From Oceanicaulis sp052055585 (GTDB lineage Bacteria; Pseudomonadota; Alphaproteobacteria; Caulobacterales; Maricaulaceae), in assembly GCF_052055585.1 (NCBI RefSeq), contig NZ_CP170485.1, positions 1,612,001 to 1,676,000 of the forward strand: DNA of 64,000 nt, in the 5' to 3' direction. The first letter of the stretch is position 1. Each line of letters begins with the position of its first letter. Of this stretch, positions 7,254-18,270 are shown piece by piece. A program made the position numbers and the translations under genes. The notes under the pieces are model-generated. The model was not told the origin of the DNA, ran no database searches, and worked only from the letters and a program-made list of their open reading frames with translations.

Positions 7254-9704
7254 CTAGCGCAGCGCGCCGGCGACCCCGTCCATCACCTCGCGAAGGGCGG
7301 ACAGGCGGGCCGTGGCGGCCTCCCCCTCCACGCTTGCACGCGACAGGTCCCGACGCAGCTGACGGAGCTCTCGCGACAGCGGGGCGTTGTCCTCACCGGC
7401 ATCCACAGCCTCTGCAGCCTGTCCAAGCGCCGCGTAGAGCGCTTCGGCCTGTTCGGCAGGCAGAGCCTCGTCGCGCATGAGCTGATCGAGATAGGCCAAG
7501 CCCACCACCGGGTGCTGCGGCCAGCTGACCGGATATTGCTGCTGCGGATTGAAGGTCTGGCCCTGATCCGCGAGACGCGCGGCGGCGATCTCGTTCTCGC
7601 TCAGCTGATCACTCGGCGTCAGTTCGAACACGTCGAGCCCTCGCACGATTTCGGTGCCGTAGATGCGACCGTCATACCAGTAGGTGGACCAGTATCCGCC
7701 CAGCACCATCACGTCAGGGGCAATCGGACCCCGGTCGAAATAGGCGATCTCGTAGGCGTTGGCCGGATCGGTGAAGTCGAGAACGGACACGCCGCCCTGA
7801 TACCAGGCCTGCACGAACACATCGCGCCCGGGCACCGGAATGATCGAGCCATTGTGCGCAACGCAGTTCTCTTCCTCGGACTGAGCCGAGGGAAGTTTGA
7901 AATAACCGCCGAATTCAAGCTGGCCGTCATTGATGGTGTAAATGGCGTCCGCACCCCAATCCGCCGGATCCTGCGCCCGGCATCGCGGACGACCGCCGCC
8001 GCCCCATTCATCGGTGAACAGAACCTTCGCGCCATCATTGCTGAAGGTGGCCGAGTGCCAGTACGCAAACCCGTGATCAACCACGGCATCGATGCGTCGC
8101 GGCGCCAGCGGGTTGCTGATGTCCAGGATGATGCCATTGCCCGAACAGGCGCCCGCAGCCAGATTCAGCGCCGGGAAGACCGTGATGTCATGGCACTGGT
8201 CCGTGCGGCTGGTGCGTTGGGTCCCCTCACCGTGATCCCCGCCGCTCCAGAGACCGGCAATGCGGCCGGTTTCATCATCCGCGAAGACGCGCGGGCTATC
8301 GACGATGCGCGATCGGGACGGATCGGCGAGCGGGATTTCGATGACATCAATGCTAAACAGCGCCGTGTCCTCATTGCCCGGCAGGCCTTCCACACAGCCC
8401 GCCAGCTCTTCCTCGGACCGGATCGAGCTCGTGCCCGAATTGTAGACCACGATCCGCTCTTCATTGCTGGACACGACCGAGTGGGTGTGCGAGCCGCGGC
8501 AGGTCTGCACCTGTCCCACCTGGCGCGGGGCAAGAGGATTGCTGATGTCGAAAATTCGCAGGCCACGGAAGCGCTCCTCGCTGACTTCCTCGCTGACGCC
8601 CTGACGGCCGCAATCCACACGGGCGCGCGTGTCCTGTACGGACACCAGCAGGAGATCGCCCACAATGGAGACATCGCCCTGCCCGCCCGGACATACCACC
8701 GAGCTCATCAGTTCGGGGGCGTCATCCCCCAGACGATACAGGTTGAAACCGTGATAATTGCCAACGGCCAGCAGATCGCCCGCAAACGCCATGTCCGTGT
8801 TGGAGAAACTCAGGAACGGCGCCCGCTCGCCAAAGCGGCGCTCCACCTCCTCGTCAGTGTCCTCGGGTTCGATTTCCGGCGGCAGACCGGCCGGGTTCTC
8901 GGTGTCAAAGAAGCCGGTCGGCTTGGGCAGGCTGGCGATCAGCTCGAGATTGGAGATCGCCTGACCGGCGTCGCGGAAGCCTGCGGACAGGCCATTGCGG
9001 GGATCTTCCGACAAGGAGGACAGAACTGTGTTCATCCGCCGGATCTCGGCGGCCTGTTCGCTGCGCACATCATTGACGAAGTCATAGAGGACCGGGTCAT
9101 AGGCGGAGCCGCGCTGGCCCAACAGGGCATTGACCATGTCCACCGCGCCTTCATGGTGCGCAATCATCAGCTCCAGGAACATCGCGTCGAAATCACCGCC
9201 ATGGGACGCCGCAAGCGCCATCATCTGCTCGGGCGTCGCCATGCCCTGCATGGTGGCGTGCGCGTTGTGATGACCGTGGTGGCCCTCATGATCCCCTGAC
9301 CCCTGATGCATGGAGTGCGCGTCACTGGCCGGATCAGGTGCGTCCTGTCCCCGCTCAGTGAGCCAGTTCTGCATGAAGGCGATCTCGTCGGCCTGGCTGG
9401 CGTTGATGCGTCCGGCGACGGCGACGATCTCTTCAGTGCTGGTGCGCTCCGCCACCAGTTCCGCCATCTCCACGGCCTGATGGTGGTGGATGATCATGTC
9501 CTGCATGAAGCGCACATCGTCGACCGAGAATCGGTTCGCCGCGATCTGGACCGCTTCCTCGGCGCTGATCTCGCGCACATCCTCACCCGGCGCGCCAGGT
9601 TGCACGATCGGCGCGCTCTGCGCGGATGCTGCTGCATTGGCCGCCAGACTGGTCGCGAGCGCCAGCATGCCCGCCTGAAGCAGGTATCGATGATTGAACG
9701 CCAT
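7254..9704 (-). CDS. secreted DUF305 domain / LVIVD-repeat fusion protein
   Basis: Large exported protein of 816 residues. Residues 1 to about 28 form a signal peptide. Next come two DUF305 modules (ferritin-like four-helix type) with HHHQAVEM near 73 and HHEGAVDM near 183, separated by a His/Met-rich linker (about 130-154) of the sort that binds copper or silver. From about 290 to 700 is a beta-propeller region with LVIVD-type repeats such as LRIFDISNPLAPR, GIILDISNPLAPR and VSVLDFTDPANA. The C-terminus is helical. ATG 9704 is chosen (AGGGGAGAG upstream); a longer frame to 9776 has no support. A role in periplasmic or surface metal binding is inferred from DUF305; the propeller's role is unknown. 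Confidence 0.85.
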   Translation of the reverse strand: MAFNHRYLLQAGMLALATSLAANAAASAQSAPIVQPGAPGEDVREISAEEAVQIAANRFSVDDVRFMQDMIIHHHQAVEMAELVAERTSTEEIVAVAGRINASQADEIAFMQNWLTERGQDAPDPASDAHSMHQGSGDHEGHHGHHNAHATMQGMATPEQMMALAASHGGDFDAMFLELMIAHHEGAVDMVNALLGQRGSAYDPVLYDFVNDVRSEQAAEIRRMNTVLSSLSEDPRNGLSAGFRDAGQAISNLELIASLPKPTGFFDTENPAGLPPEIEPEDTDEEVERRFGERAPFLSFSNTDMAFAGDLLAVGNYHGFNLYRLGDDAPELMSSVVCPGGQGDVSIVGDLLLVSVQDTRARVDCGRQGVSEEVSEERFRGLRIFDISNPLAPRQVGQVQTCRGSHTHSVVSSNEERIVVYNSGTSSIRSEEELAGCVEGLPGNEDTALFSIDVIEIPLADPSRSRIVDSPRVFADDETGRIAGLWSGGDHGEGTQRTSRTDQCHDITVFPALNLAAGACSGNGIILDISNPLAPRRIDAVVDHGFAYWHSATFSNDGAKVLFTDEWGGGGRPRCRAQDPADWGADAIYTINDGQLEFGGYFKLPSAQSEEENCVAHNGSIIPVPGRDVFVQAWYQGGVSVLDFTDPANAYEIAYFDRGPIAPDVMVLGGYWSTYWYDGRIYGTEIVRGLDVFELTPSDQLSENEIAAARLADQGQTFNPQQQYPVSWPQHPVVGLAYLDQLMRDEALPAEQAEALYAALGQAAEAVDAGEDNAPLSRELRQLRRDLSRASVEGEAATARLSALREVMDGVAGALR

Positions 9705-9869
9705 TTTGGCTCTCCCCTGTTTTATGGGGAGTACAGTAGACGGCCAGACCCTCACGACAAGGGCTGGACAGTTCAACGATATGACCTGACGAGATCAAGC
9801 GTATCTCAGGCCTTCAGGGCAGAGACCCCGAGGACGTTTTCGGGGCTTCCAGCTTGATTGAGGACAGAG

Positions 9870-10289
9870 CTATTGGAGTTGTTCGATCTGCTCGATCGCT
9901 GCAGTTTCATCCCCCACCGCAATCACCTTGATGCCCGCGGCGCGCAGTTCCAGCGTCAGCAATGGCGTGATCGGTTCACGCTGGTCTTCACGCAAGGTGA
10001 TCACGGTGCATCCTGGCAGGAAATCCACCATATGGGCGTACATCTGCAGAGCAGCGAACAGGTCTTCAGGATACTCCGCATCCCGATAGTCAAAGATGAG
10101 AGCCAGACAGGGATGGCTCGAAACCAGCCCTTCCAGAGTTCGCAGGGCTTCCAATCCCTTTTCGACCGACCGGAAGCCCTGAAGGCTCAGCCAGACCGCA
10201 TGTCGGCGGGCGCAATATCCCAGCTCGAAATTCTCCGGGCTGCTCGCGACGGTCTCAAAACCGTCCACGCTGTTTCTTGCATCCCGCAT
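9870..10289 (-). CDS. hypothetical small alpha/beta protein
   Basis: Soluble protein of 139 residues that I do not recognise. Alternating strands and helices (ALIFDYRDAEY, DFLPGCTVITLREDQ, AAGIKVIAVGDE) look like a small STAS- or SpoIIAA-like fold, as seen in short alphaproteobacterial proteins, but no active site is evident. ATG 10289 is preferred because GAGGGA lies 8-9 bases upstream; the open frame itself runs to 10370. It lies downstream of, and on the same strand as, the mltF-like gene, with a gap of about 90 bases. No signal peptide or membrane segment is present. Confidence 0.65.
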   Translation of the reverse strand: MRDARNSVDGFETVASSPENFELGYCARRHAVWLSLQGFRSVEKGLEALRTLEGLVSSHPCLALIFDYRDAEYPEDLFAALQMYAHMVDFLPGCTVITLREDQREPITPLLTLELRAAGIKVIAVGDETAAIEQIEQLQ

Positions 10290-10382
10290 GACCCGAATCC
10301 CTCGACCAACGCACCTCGCAGGTGTTCTTAGCGACAGAATACGCGTCTGGGGAGAGGCATTTCCGGACAATCTCAGAGGCAG

Positions 10383-11795
10383 TTAGCCTTCCAGGTGCAG
10401 GTCCAGCAAGATTCGATAGCGACGGATATTGGCGACATAGCGCACGGGTTCATGTCCTCGCGCATACCCATGCGGCAGAGTCCGGTAGTGCTCAGGGTCG
10501 GACAGAAGCGGCATCACCTTTCGCACATCGCCCCAGCGGCCCTTTTCCAGCGCCTGACGCTCCGCCAGCCGTCGGGCGTCATAGAGATGGCCCATACCCA
10601 CATTGTAGGCGGACAACGCCAGGAACAGACGATCTCGCCCCTGCGCATCGTCAGGCAGGCGGTCCATCAATTCACGCAGATACCGGGCTCCGCCCATAAT
10701 GGACTGGGCCGGGTCGGTGCGATCCTCGACGCCCATCTCGTTGGCGGTGGGCAGGGTCAGCATCATGATTCCCCTCACCCCTGTGGCGCTGACCGCGTCC
10801 TCATCCCAATGGGATTCCTGATAGGCCTGCGCCGCCAGCCAGCGCCAGTCTATGCCGGTCTCTTCCGCCGCCGCCTCGAAATACGGGCGCAAGGCGGGCA
10901 AGCGGTCTTCCAAGCGTCGGATGAACGTCGCCGTGTCCACATAATCAAATTGCTGGGTCGCGCCGTACCAGCGCTGATCGAGACGCTCCAGAAAACTGGT
11001 TTCATGCATGCGCTCGGACCAGGCGTTCAGCAATGGCTCCAGCTCGGACTGTGCAGGCAGGACCAGCGCCAGCGATCGCTCCTCGCTCAGATCGAGCGGC
11101 GTCAGAAGCTCGGGAAAGCGCAGGCGCGCATACGCCACCAGCGTGGAGTCAGCCACTGTGCAGTCCAGCGCCTCGGACTGGACCTGATCGAGCAAGGGCA
11201 TGGCGGAGGGCGCGTCCACCGTGCGCCACTCCAGCTCGGGATAGTCGACCTTCAATTCCAGAAGGGTTTCGACATAACTCGAGCCTTCGACCACTGCGAG
11301 GTCCAGACCGACAAGATCTGATAGGCTCTCGACGCGAGGGCCGCCGCGACGACAGACCAGTTGCTCTGTCACCGCCTTGTACGCCGGGCCAAAGCTAATG
11401 CGCGCGGCGCGCGTTTCGGTCACCGTTACCCCGCCGGCCGCCAGATGGCCGCGTCCACCCTCGATATTCGCCAGCAGCTGGCGCAAATCCCGTTGCGGCT
11501 CGAAGCGAACTTCAACCCCCAGCTCGCGTGCGAAATCCTGCACAAGCGCGACTTCATAACCTTCAGGCTCGCCCGCATCGTTCAGGCGATAGGTGCTTGG
11601 ACTTTCAAGGGTCAGGACAATCAGCTCGCCCCGCTCGATGATCTCATCAAGCGTCTCCTCACCCGGCGGCGCGGGCGAGCTGCAGGCGGCGAGCCCGGCG
11701 AGCGACAAGAGTACGACGCTCAGCCATCGCGCGGATATGCGCCACAACCCCATGGCTACAAAGGTAGGGGTTTTCCCCGCCCGCGCCAAATTCAA
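10383..11795 (-). CDS. mltF: MltF-like membrane-bound lytic transglycosylase (lipoprotein)
   Basis: Two-domain murein hydrolase of 470 residues. A lipoprotein signal (lipobox LAAC, Cys about 38) is followed by a periplasmic solute-binding (SBP_bac_3) domain, about 50-280, and a C-terminal SLT lysozyme-like domain. The catalytic Glu is in AAQAYQESHWD, followed by ATGVRGIMMLT and ALSAYNVGMGH. It cleaves peptidoglycan glycan strands to give 1,6-anhydro ends. The start TTG at 11795 has AAGGAG five bases upstream, overlapping the stop of the preceding DUF547 gene, which indicates translational coupling; ATG 11753 is an alternative without a ribosome site and gives a more typical short signal peptide. 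Confidence 0.9.
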   Translation of the reverse strand: MNLARAGKTPTFVAMGLWRISARWLSVVLLSLAGLAACSSPAPPGEETLDEIIERGELIVLTLESPSTYRLNDAGEPEGYEVALVQDFARELGVEVRFEPQRDLRQLLANIEGGRGHLAAGGVTVTETRAARISFGPAYKAVTEQLVCRRGGPRVESLSDLVGLDLAVVEGSSYVETLLELKVDYPELEWRTVDAPSAMPLLDQVQSEALDCTVADSTLVAYARLRFPELLTPLDLSEERSLALVLPAQSELEPLLNAWSERMHETSFLERLDQRWYGATQQFDYVDTATFIRRLEDRLPALRPYFEAAAEETGIDWRWLAAQAYQESHWDEDAVSATGVRGIMMLTLPTANEMGVEDRTDPAQSIMGGARYLRELMDRLPDDAQGRDRLFLALSAYNVGMGHLYDARRLAERQALEKGRWGDVRKVMPLLSDPEHYRTLPHGYARGHEPVRYVANIRRYRILLDLHLEG

Positions 11796-11804
11796 ACCGG
11801 CTCC

Positions 11805-12578
11805 TTATCGGCCGGGCTCGTTCAAGGACCAGTCGTAATCATATGATCTGATGGTCGGATTTTGATTCACCTGTGCCGCCAATTCCGGCTCGGCATAGGT
11901 CAGAATATGGGCGATGACGCCCGCATCAGTGCCGCCGAAGTCCTCTTTGAACCAGTCATAGATACGCGACAGCTCCAGCCCTCTTTCAGTCACGCGCACG
12001 CCGCGCGGATGATTGATATAGGCGCGCGCGCCAGCCTCCAGATCCGCCTGCAAGGTCTCGGCGCGCCAGGCGTCCCGCTTCAGGTTCGGGCAGCCGATAG
12101 AGGCGCAATTGACGGCATAATGGACCAGCGGCGCGTCAAAACGTTCACGCATGATCCCGTGTTCGATGTCATCCAGAGACAATGCCTGCCCTTCGACGAC
12201 CACACGCTCCACGCCCCAGGGCCCGATCGACCAGGGCCGCGGCCGGATCTGCCGGATGGAGGTCTCCGGCGCCTCATCCACGATCAGACGCACGGTCACG
12301 GCGTTGTAGAGATTGGCCCAGAGCGCAAAGGCGTCATCACGATCCAGAGTGCTGACCGGAACCGCCTCCAGCGCCGCGATATAGGCGTTCAACGCCTCAC
12401 GATCATCGGCATTGCCGCGCAAACGGTCATAGTCGAAGCGATTGATCCCGTCTTCGCTCTCGACAAGGTAAGCGCCCAGAATCTCGTCCCAGGGCTGATG
12501 CAGATCAGACCGAGCCGCCGCCAGCGGCGCTGTAACAAGGCTCAAGGCCAGCCCCAGAATGCCAAGGAATGCTTTCAT
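11805..12578 (-). CDS. DUF547 domain protein, exported
   Basis: Protein of 257 residues with a signal peptide (1 to about 22, ending PLAAA). The rest is one DUF547 domain with the typical motifs FALWANLYNAVTVRLIVD, HYAVNCASIGCPNL and a C-terminal YDWSLN. The family is common in marine proteobacteria and has no settled function; the conserved Asn, His and Cys suggest an enzyme. ATG 12578 has GGAGCG about 6 bases upstream. It is the first gene of an operon with mltF, only nine bases ahead of the mltF start, so a cell-envelope role is a reasonable guess. Confidence 0.88.
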   Translation of the reverse strand: MKAFLGILGLALSLVTAPLAAARSDLHQPWDEILGAYLVESEDGINRFDYDRLRGNADDREALNAYIAALEAVPVSTLDRDDAFALWANLYNAVTVRLIVDEAPETSIRQIRPRPWSIGPWGVERVVVEGQALSLDDIEHGIMRERFDAPLVHYAVNCASIGCPNLKRDAWRAETLQADLEAGARAYINHPRGVRVTERGLELSRIYDWFKEDFGGTDAGVIAHILTYAEPELAAQVNQNPTIRSYDYDWSLNEPGR

Positions 12579-12695
12579 GCCACGCTCCAGATTTCAGAGG
12601 TCTAGGGTAGCGCCCTGACCGCCCAAGACCAGTCACGCCCGGGTGAGAATCGGGCATGCTCAAACGCTTGTGATCAGACGACCGGAAAGCGCCTC

Positions 12696-13559
12696 ATGAC
12701 TGACCCCATACGCACCCAGTACGAGCTAGAAGACGGCGTCATGGCCGCCTGGCGCTGGCCCAATCCGGGCGCGCCGCTCATGGTCTTCGCCCATGCCAAC
12801 GGGTTCAATGGCGGCGCTTACCGGAAACTTCTGACGCCGCTTGCGGATCGGTTCGAGATCATCGCGCCCGATCTGCGCGGACATGGACGCTCCACCCTGC
12901 CCGCAGATCCACGCACCCATAAAAGCTGGAACATCTATGCGGACGATTTGCTGGCGCTTTACGCCCGGCTCGACCGCGCGCCCGCCCTGCTGGCAGGGCA
13001 TTCCATGGGCGCATCCAGCACGATGCTGGCGGCGTCCCGCATGGACGCCCCCCCGCCCCTCGCTCTTGTTGAGCCCGTCATCCTGCCGCCTTCGATCTAT
13101 CGTATGGCGCACACCCCGCTCTGGCGGTTCATGAAAGGCACGGTCAAACAGGGCGCGACGGCGCGCAAGCGCTCCAATGGCTGGCCGGATGCGGCAAGCG
13201 TCGCCGAGCGCTATCGCACCCGCCCCACTTTCGCGCGATGGGCGAACGGCGTTCTGGAGGACTATCTCGAGGATGGCCTGACAGCCGCAGCGCAAGGCGT
13301 CTGCCTGTCCTGTGACCCGGAATGGGAAGCCGCCAATTTCGAAGGACAGGCCCATAACCTTCTCAAGGCGGCGCGCAAGCTCGGCGCTCGCATGCATGTG
13401 CTCAAGGCGAGTATTGCCTCAACGGTGATCAACGCCTCAGGTTTGAAAGCGCGCGGCGCGGAGTTTGACGCCATAGAAGGCGGTCATCTGGCGCCCATGG
13501 ATCAGCCCGAAAAGGTTGCTGACTGGCTCGGGCGCATGGCGGACCAGGCAGGCCTCTGA
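12696..13559 (+). CDS. alpha/beta hydrolase
   Basis: Soluble alpha/beta hydrolase of 287 residues. Features are FAHANGFNGGAYRKLL at the oxyanion site, PDLRGHGRS, the nucleophile elbow AGHSMGAS (Ser about 106), and a catalytic His in EGGHLAPMD near the C-terminus. The HANGF form of the oxyanion loop is shared by a distinct group of proteobacterial hydrolases of unknown substrate. ATG 12696 has GGAAAG upstream. It is divergent from the DUF547 gene and closed by a strong terminator, so it is a single-gene transcript. Confidence 0.9.
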   Translation: MTDPIRTQYELEDGVMAAWRWPNPGAPLMVFAHANGFNGGAYRKLLTPLADRFEIIAPDLRGHGRSTLPADPRTHKSWNIYADDLLALYARLDRAPALLAGHSMGASSTMLAASRMDAPPPLALVEPVILPPSIYRMAHTPLWRFMKGTVKQGATARKRSNGWPDAASVAERYRTRPTFARWANGVLEDYLEDGLTAAAQGVCLSCDPEWEAANFEGQAHNLLKAARKLGARMHVLKASIASTVINASGLKARGAEFDAIEGGHLAPMDQPEKVADWLGRMADQAGL

Positions 13560-13563
13560 ACGA

Positions 13564-13592
13564 AAAAGGCCGGGCGAAGCGCCCGGCCTTTT
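13564..13592. terminator. bidirectional intrinsic terminator
   Basis: A perfect 13-bp stem (AAAAGGCCGGGCG) with the loop AAG ends in T runs on both strands. It separates the plus-strand hydrolase from the convergent typA gene. Confidence 0.92.
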
Positions 13593-13612
13593 CAATGCAG
13601 CGTTCAAAAAGC

Positions 13613-15442
<1,830 letters not shown>

Positions 15443-15626
15443 GGGGAGGTCCTTGTCTCGCAGATCTGTCTGTTCGCAGGTGCGAAGCCTGCGATCTTTG
15501 GCGCTCTCATACAGGGCGAAATTGAATTCGGCTAGCACTGGTCGCCGCTCTTCTGGCGGTCTAGCTTGCCGATCAAATCATCGCCATGACAAAATCGGGC
15601 CGAGTAACGGCTCATGGGGAGACATC

Positions 15627-18209
15627 ATGAAGAGCATTTTGCGCGCGAGCTTGCTCGCGCTCGGCGCTGCATTGGCTGGCGCGCAGGCGCATGCCGAGCC
15701 CATTTCCTACTACATGCCCGAAGGCGTCTCCTATGATGACGCCATCCCGGCGCCGGAAGACAGCTTCGGCTATGAAGTCGGCTCGCGCCCCGTCCGCCAT
15801 GGCGACATGGTCAGCTATCTGCGCGAAGTGGCGGCGGCGTCTGACCGGGTGACGGTGGAAACCATCGGCTACACCCACGAGCACCGCCCGATTCTCTTCT
15901 TCACGGTGACCTCGCCGGAGAACCAGACCCGAATCGACCAGATCCGCGAAGCGCACCTGGCGCGCATGCGGGGTGAAGCCGTCGCCGAGGACACGCCTCT
16001 CGTTCTGTGGATCAATTTCGGGGTCCATGGCGCGGAATCCTCCGGCATGGATGCCGCCATGCCCGCGCTCTACCACTTCGCCGCCGCCAGCGACGCTGCT
16101 ATCGGCGACACGCTGGACGATACGGTGATCCTGTTCACCGCCGTGTTCAATCCGGACGGCCATTCGCGCCGGGTGAACCATGTGGAGACTTTCTTCTCCC
16201 AGGCCCAGAACACCGACCCGGCCGACATCATCCACAATCTGTGGACCGAAGCGCGGACCAACCATTACTGGTTCGATCTGAACCGCCAATGGCTGCTGCT
16301 GACCCAACCCGAGGCCCAGGCCTGGATCGGCAAATGGCATGAGTGGAAGCCGATGGTCTCGGCGGACTATCACGAGATGGGCTCTTCCAGCCCGTTCTAC
16401 TTCCACCCTGGCGAGGCGCTGCGCCGCAACCCGCTCATCCCCGAGCGCGCACGCGATCTGACCTATCGCATCGCCCAGCAGCACACCTCTGACTTCCTGG
16501 ACCCCGAAGGGCGGCTCTACACCACCCAGGAGGGCTTTGATAATTTCTATATCGGCAAGGGCTCGACCTATCCGCAGATCAACGGCTCGCTCGGCATCCT
16601 GTTCGAGATTGGCGCCGCCCGCGGCGGTGAGATCGAGACCGATCGCGGCCTTGTCACCCAAGCCGACAATGTGCGCACCCAGTTCCGCACCGTGCTGACC
16701 ACGGTCGAGGGCGCGCGCAATATCCGCGACGAGCTGATCGACTATCAGCGCAGCTATTTCGAGCAGTCGGCGCGCATGGCGAGCCAGGACAATCGCCGCG
16801 CCTATGTCTTCACTGCAGCCGGTGACCCTGAACGCGCCAACCGCTTCGTGCGCCTGCTGCGCATGCACGATATCGAGGTCTATGAGCTCGAGGGCGATGT
16901 GCGCGCCGATGGCCGCACCTATCGCGCCGGCCAGTCCTTCATCGTCCCGATGAACCAGACCCAGCACCGCATGATCCGGGGCATTTTCGATCAGGTCACC
17001 GAATTTGAAGAGAACATCTTCTATGACGTGTCCGGCTGGACCCTGCCGCTCGCCTATGACCTCGACTATTCAGCGCTGAGCGGTCTGCGCTCGGTCTCCT
17101 GGTCTGATGAGCTGGCCACGGGCGTGTTTGAGGCCGCCCAAGCGCCGGACGTCGCCCCCTATGGCTATGTGCTGGAATGGTCGCACACCTATGCGCCCCG
17201 CGCGCTGAACCGCGTGCTGTCCGCTGGACTGTATGCCCGCGCCGGAACCGAGCCGGTGACGGCGGAAACCACGCGCGGCCGGGTCGATCTGGGTCGCGGC
17301 GCGATCTTCGTGCCCTATGCCCGTCAGGATATGAGCCGCGAGGAGATCCACGCCCTGATGCAGACCATTGCGTCTGAAGACGGGGTGACGGTGCACGCCC
17401 TCACCTCCGGCCTGACGCCGACCGATGGCGCGGACTTTGGCGCGGCGGGAATTTTCCGCTCCCTGCAGCAGCCGCATGTGCTGCTCGCCTTTGATGATGG
17501 CCTGTCGCGTTACGATGCCGGTGAGATGTGGTGGACGCTCGATCACCAGCACGACATGGAAGTCACCCTTGTTCGCAAGAACGATGTGGGCGGCATGGAC
17601 CTTGGTGAGTACACCCACCTCATCATGGTGGGCGGCAATGCGCGTCTGTCCACTTCGGCTCAGGAAGCCGTCGAAGACTGGATTCGTCGCGATGGCGGCA
17701 CGCTGATCGCCACCCGTCAGGCGGCGGTCTGGGCGCAGGACGCCTTCTTTGACCGCGAAGCGGAAGAGGAAGAGCGCGAAGAACCGCTGACCCGTCTCAA
17801 TGCTTCAGAGATGGCGGTGCGGGAAGCCGAGCACATCATTGGCGGGGCGCTGTTCGAGACCGATCTCGACATCTCCCATCCGCTGGGTTTCGGATTCAAT
17901 GACCGCACCCTGCCGGTCCAGCGCAACATGACCGATGTGCTGATCCGTCCCGAAGATGATCCCTATGCGGTTGTTGCAGAGTATACGGATGCGCCCCTTT
18001 TGTCGGGCTATGCGTCGGAGCGGCGCCAGACCGAGATCGCCAGCACGCCCGCAGTGGTCGCCGAGCGTCTGGGGCGTGGCTCTGTCATCATGATGGCGGA
18101 CAACCCGGTCTTCCGCGCCACCTTCCCCGGCTCGGAACGCCTTCTGATGAATGCGATTTTCTTCTCCGGCATGATCGACGGCGCCCGCGGCGTGTATGAA
18201 GAGGAATAG
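15627..18209 (+). CDS. exported M14 family zinc carboxypeptidase
   Basis: Protein of 860 residues with a signal peptide (1 to about 22, ending AQAHA). The M14 domain (about 50-360) holds the zinc motif HGAE (GVHGAESSG, about 133-136), NPDGHSRR, the third ligand His in SADYHEMG (about 248), and the catalytic Glu in ILFEIGAARGG. A GATase-like domain of the kind often attached to this subgroup is seen at about 615-705 (LLAFDDGLSRYD, THLIMVGGN). It probably degrades peptides in the periplasm or outside the cell. ATG 15627 has GGGGAG upstream; the longer frame from 15363 would overlap typA and is rejected. Confidence 0.93.
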   Translation: MKSILRASLLALGAALAGAQAHAEPISYYMPEGVSYDDAIPAPEDSFGYEVGSRPVRHGDMVSYLREVAAASDRVTVETIGYTHEHRPILFFTVTSPENQTRIDQIREAHLARMRGEAVAEDTPLVLWINFGVHGAESSGMDAAMPALYHFAAASDAAIGDTLDDTVILFTAVFNPDGHSRRVNHVETFFSQAQNTDPADIIHNLWTEARTNHYWFDLNRQWLLLTQPEAQAWIGKWHEWKPMVSADYHEMGSSSPFYFHPGEALRRNPLIPERARDLTYRIAQQHTSDFLDPEGRLYTTQEGFDNFYIGKGSTYPQINGSLGILFEIGAARGGEIETDRGLVTQADNVRTQFRTVLTTVEGARNIRDELIDYQRSYFEQSARMASQDNRRAYVFTAAGDPERANRFVRLLRMHDIEVYELEGDVRADGRTYRAGQSFIVPMNQTQHRMIRGIFDQVTEFEENIFYDVSGWTLPLAYDLDYSALSGLRSVSWSDELATGVFEAAQAPDVAPYGYVLEWSHTYAPRALNRVLSAGLYARAGTEPVTAETTRGRVDLGRGAIFVPYARQDMSREEIHALMQTIASEDGVTVHALTSGLTPTDGADFGAAGIFRSLQQPHVLLAFDDGLSRYDAGEMWWTLDHQHDMEVTLVRKNDVGGMDLGEYTHLIMVGGNARLSTSAQEAVEDWIRRDGGTLIATRQAAVWAQDAFFDREAEEEEREEPLTRLNASEMAVREAEHIIGGALFETDLDISHPLGFGFNDRTLPVQRNMTDVLIRPEDDPYAVVAEYTDAPLLSGYASERRQTEIASTPAVVAERLGRGSVIMMADNPVFRATFPGSERLLMNAIFFSGMIDGARGVYEEE

Positions 18210-18230
18210 GTGCTTACGCCCGTAACAAAG

Positions 18231-18259
18231 AAACGCCCCGGCCATTGGCCGGGGCGTTT
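18231..18259. terminator. bidirectional intrinsic terminator
   Basis: A perfect 13-bp stem (AAACGCCCCGGCC) with a three-base loop ends in TTTT. It lies between the M14 peptidase and the convergent enoyl-CoA hydratase gene. Confidence 0.92.
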
Positions 18260-18270
18260 TGCTTTGAAGC

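Noticed and set aside
7512..9299. 595-residue frame antisense to the DUF305 gene
   Set aside because: No domain or start signal; sense gene is well supported.
9823..9842. CCCCGA/TCGGGG hairpin as terminator of the gene at 9870
   Set aside because: Six-base stem without a T run; too weak.
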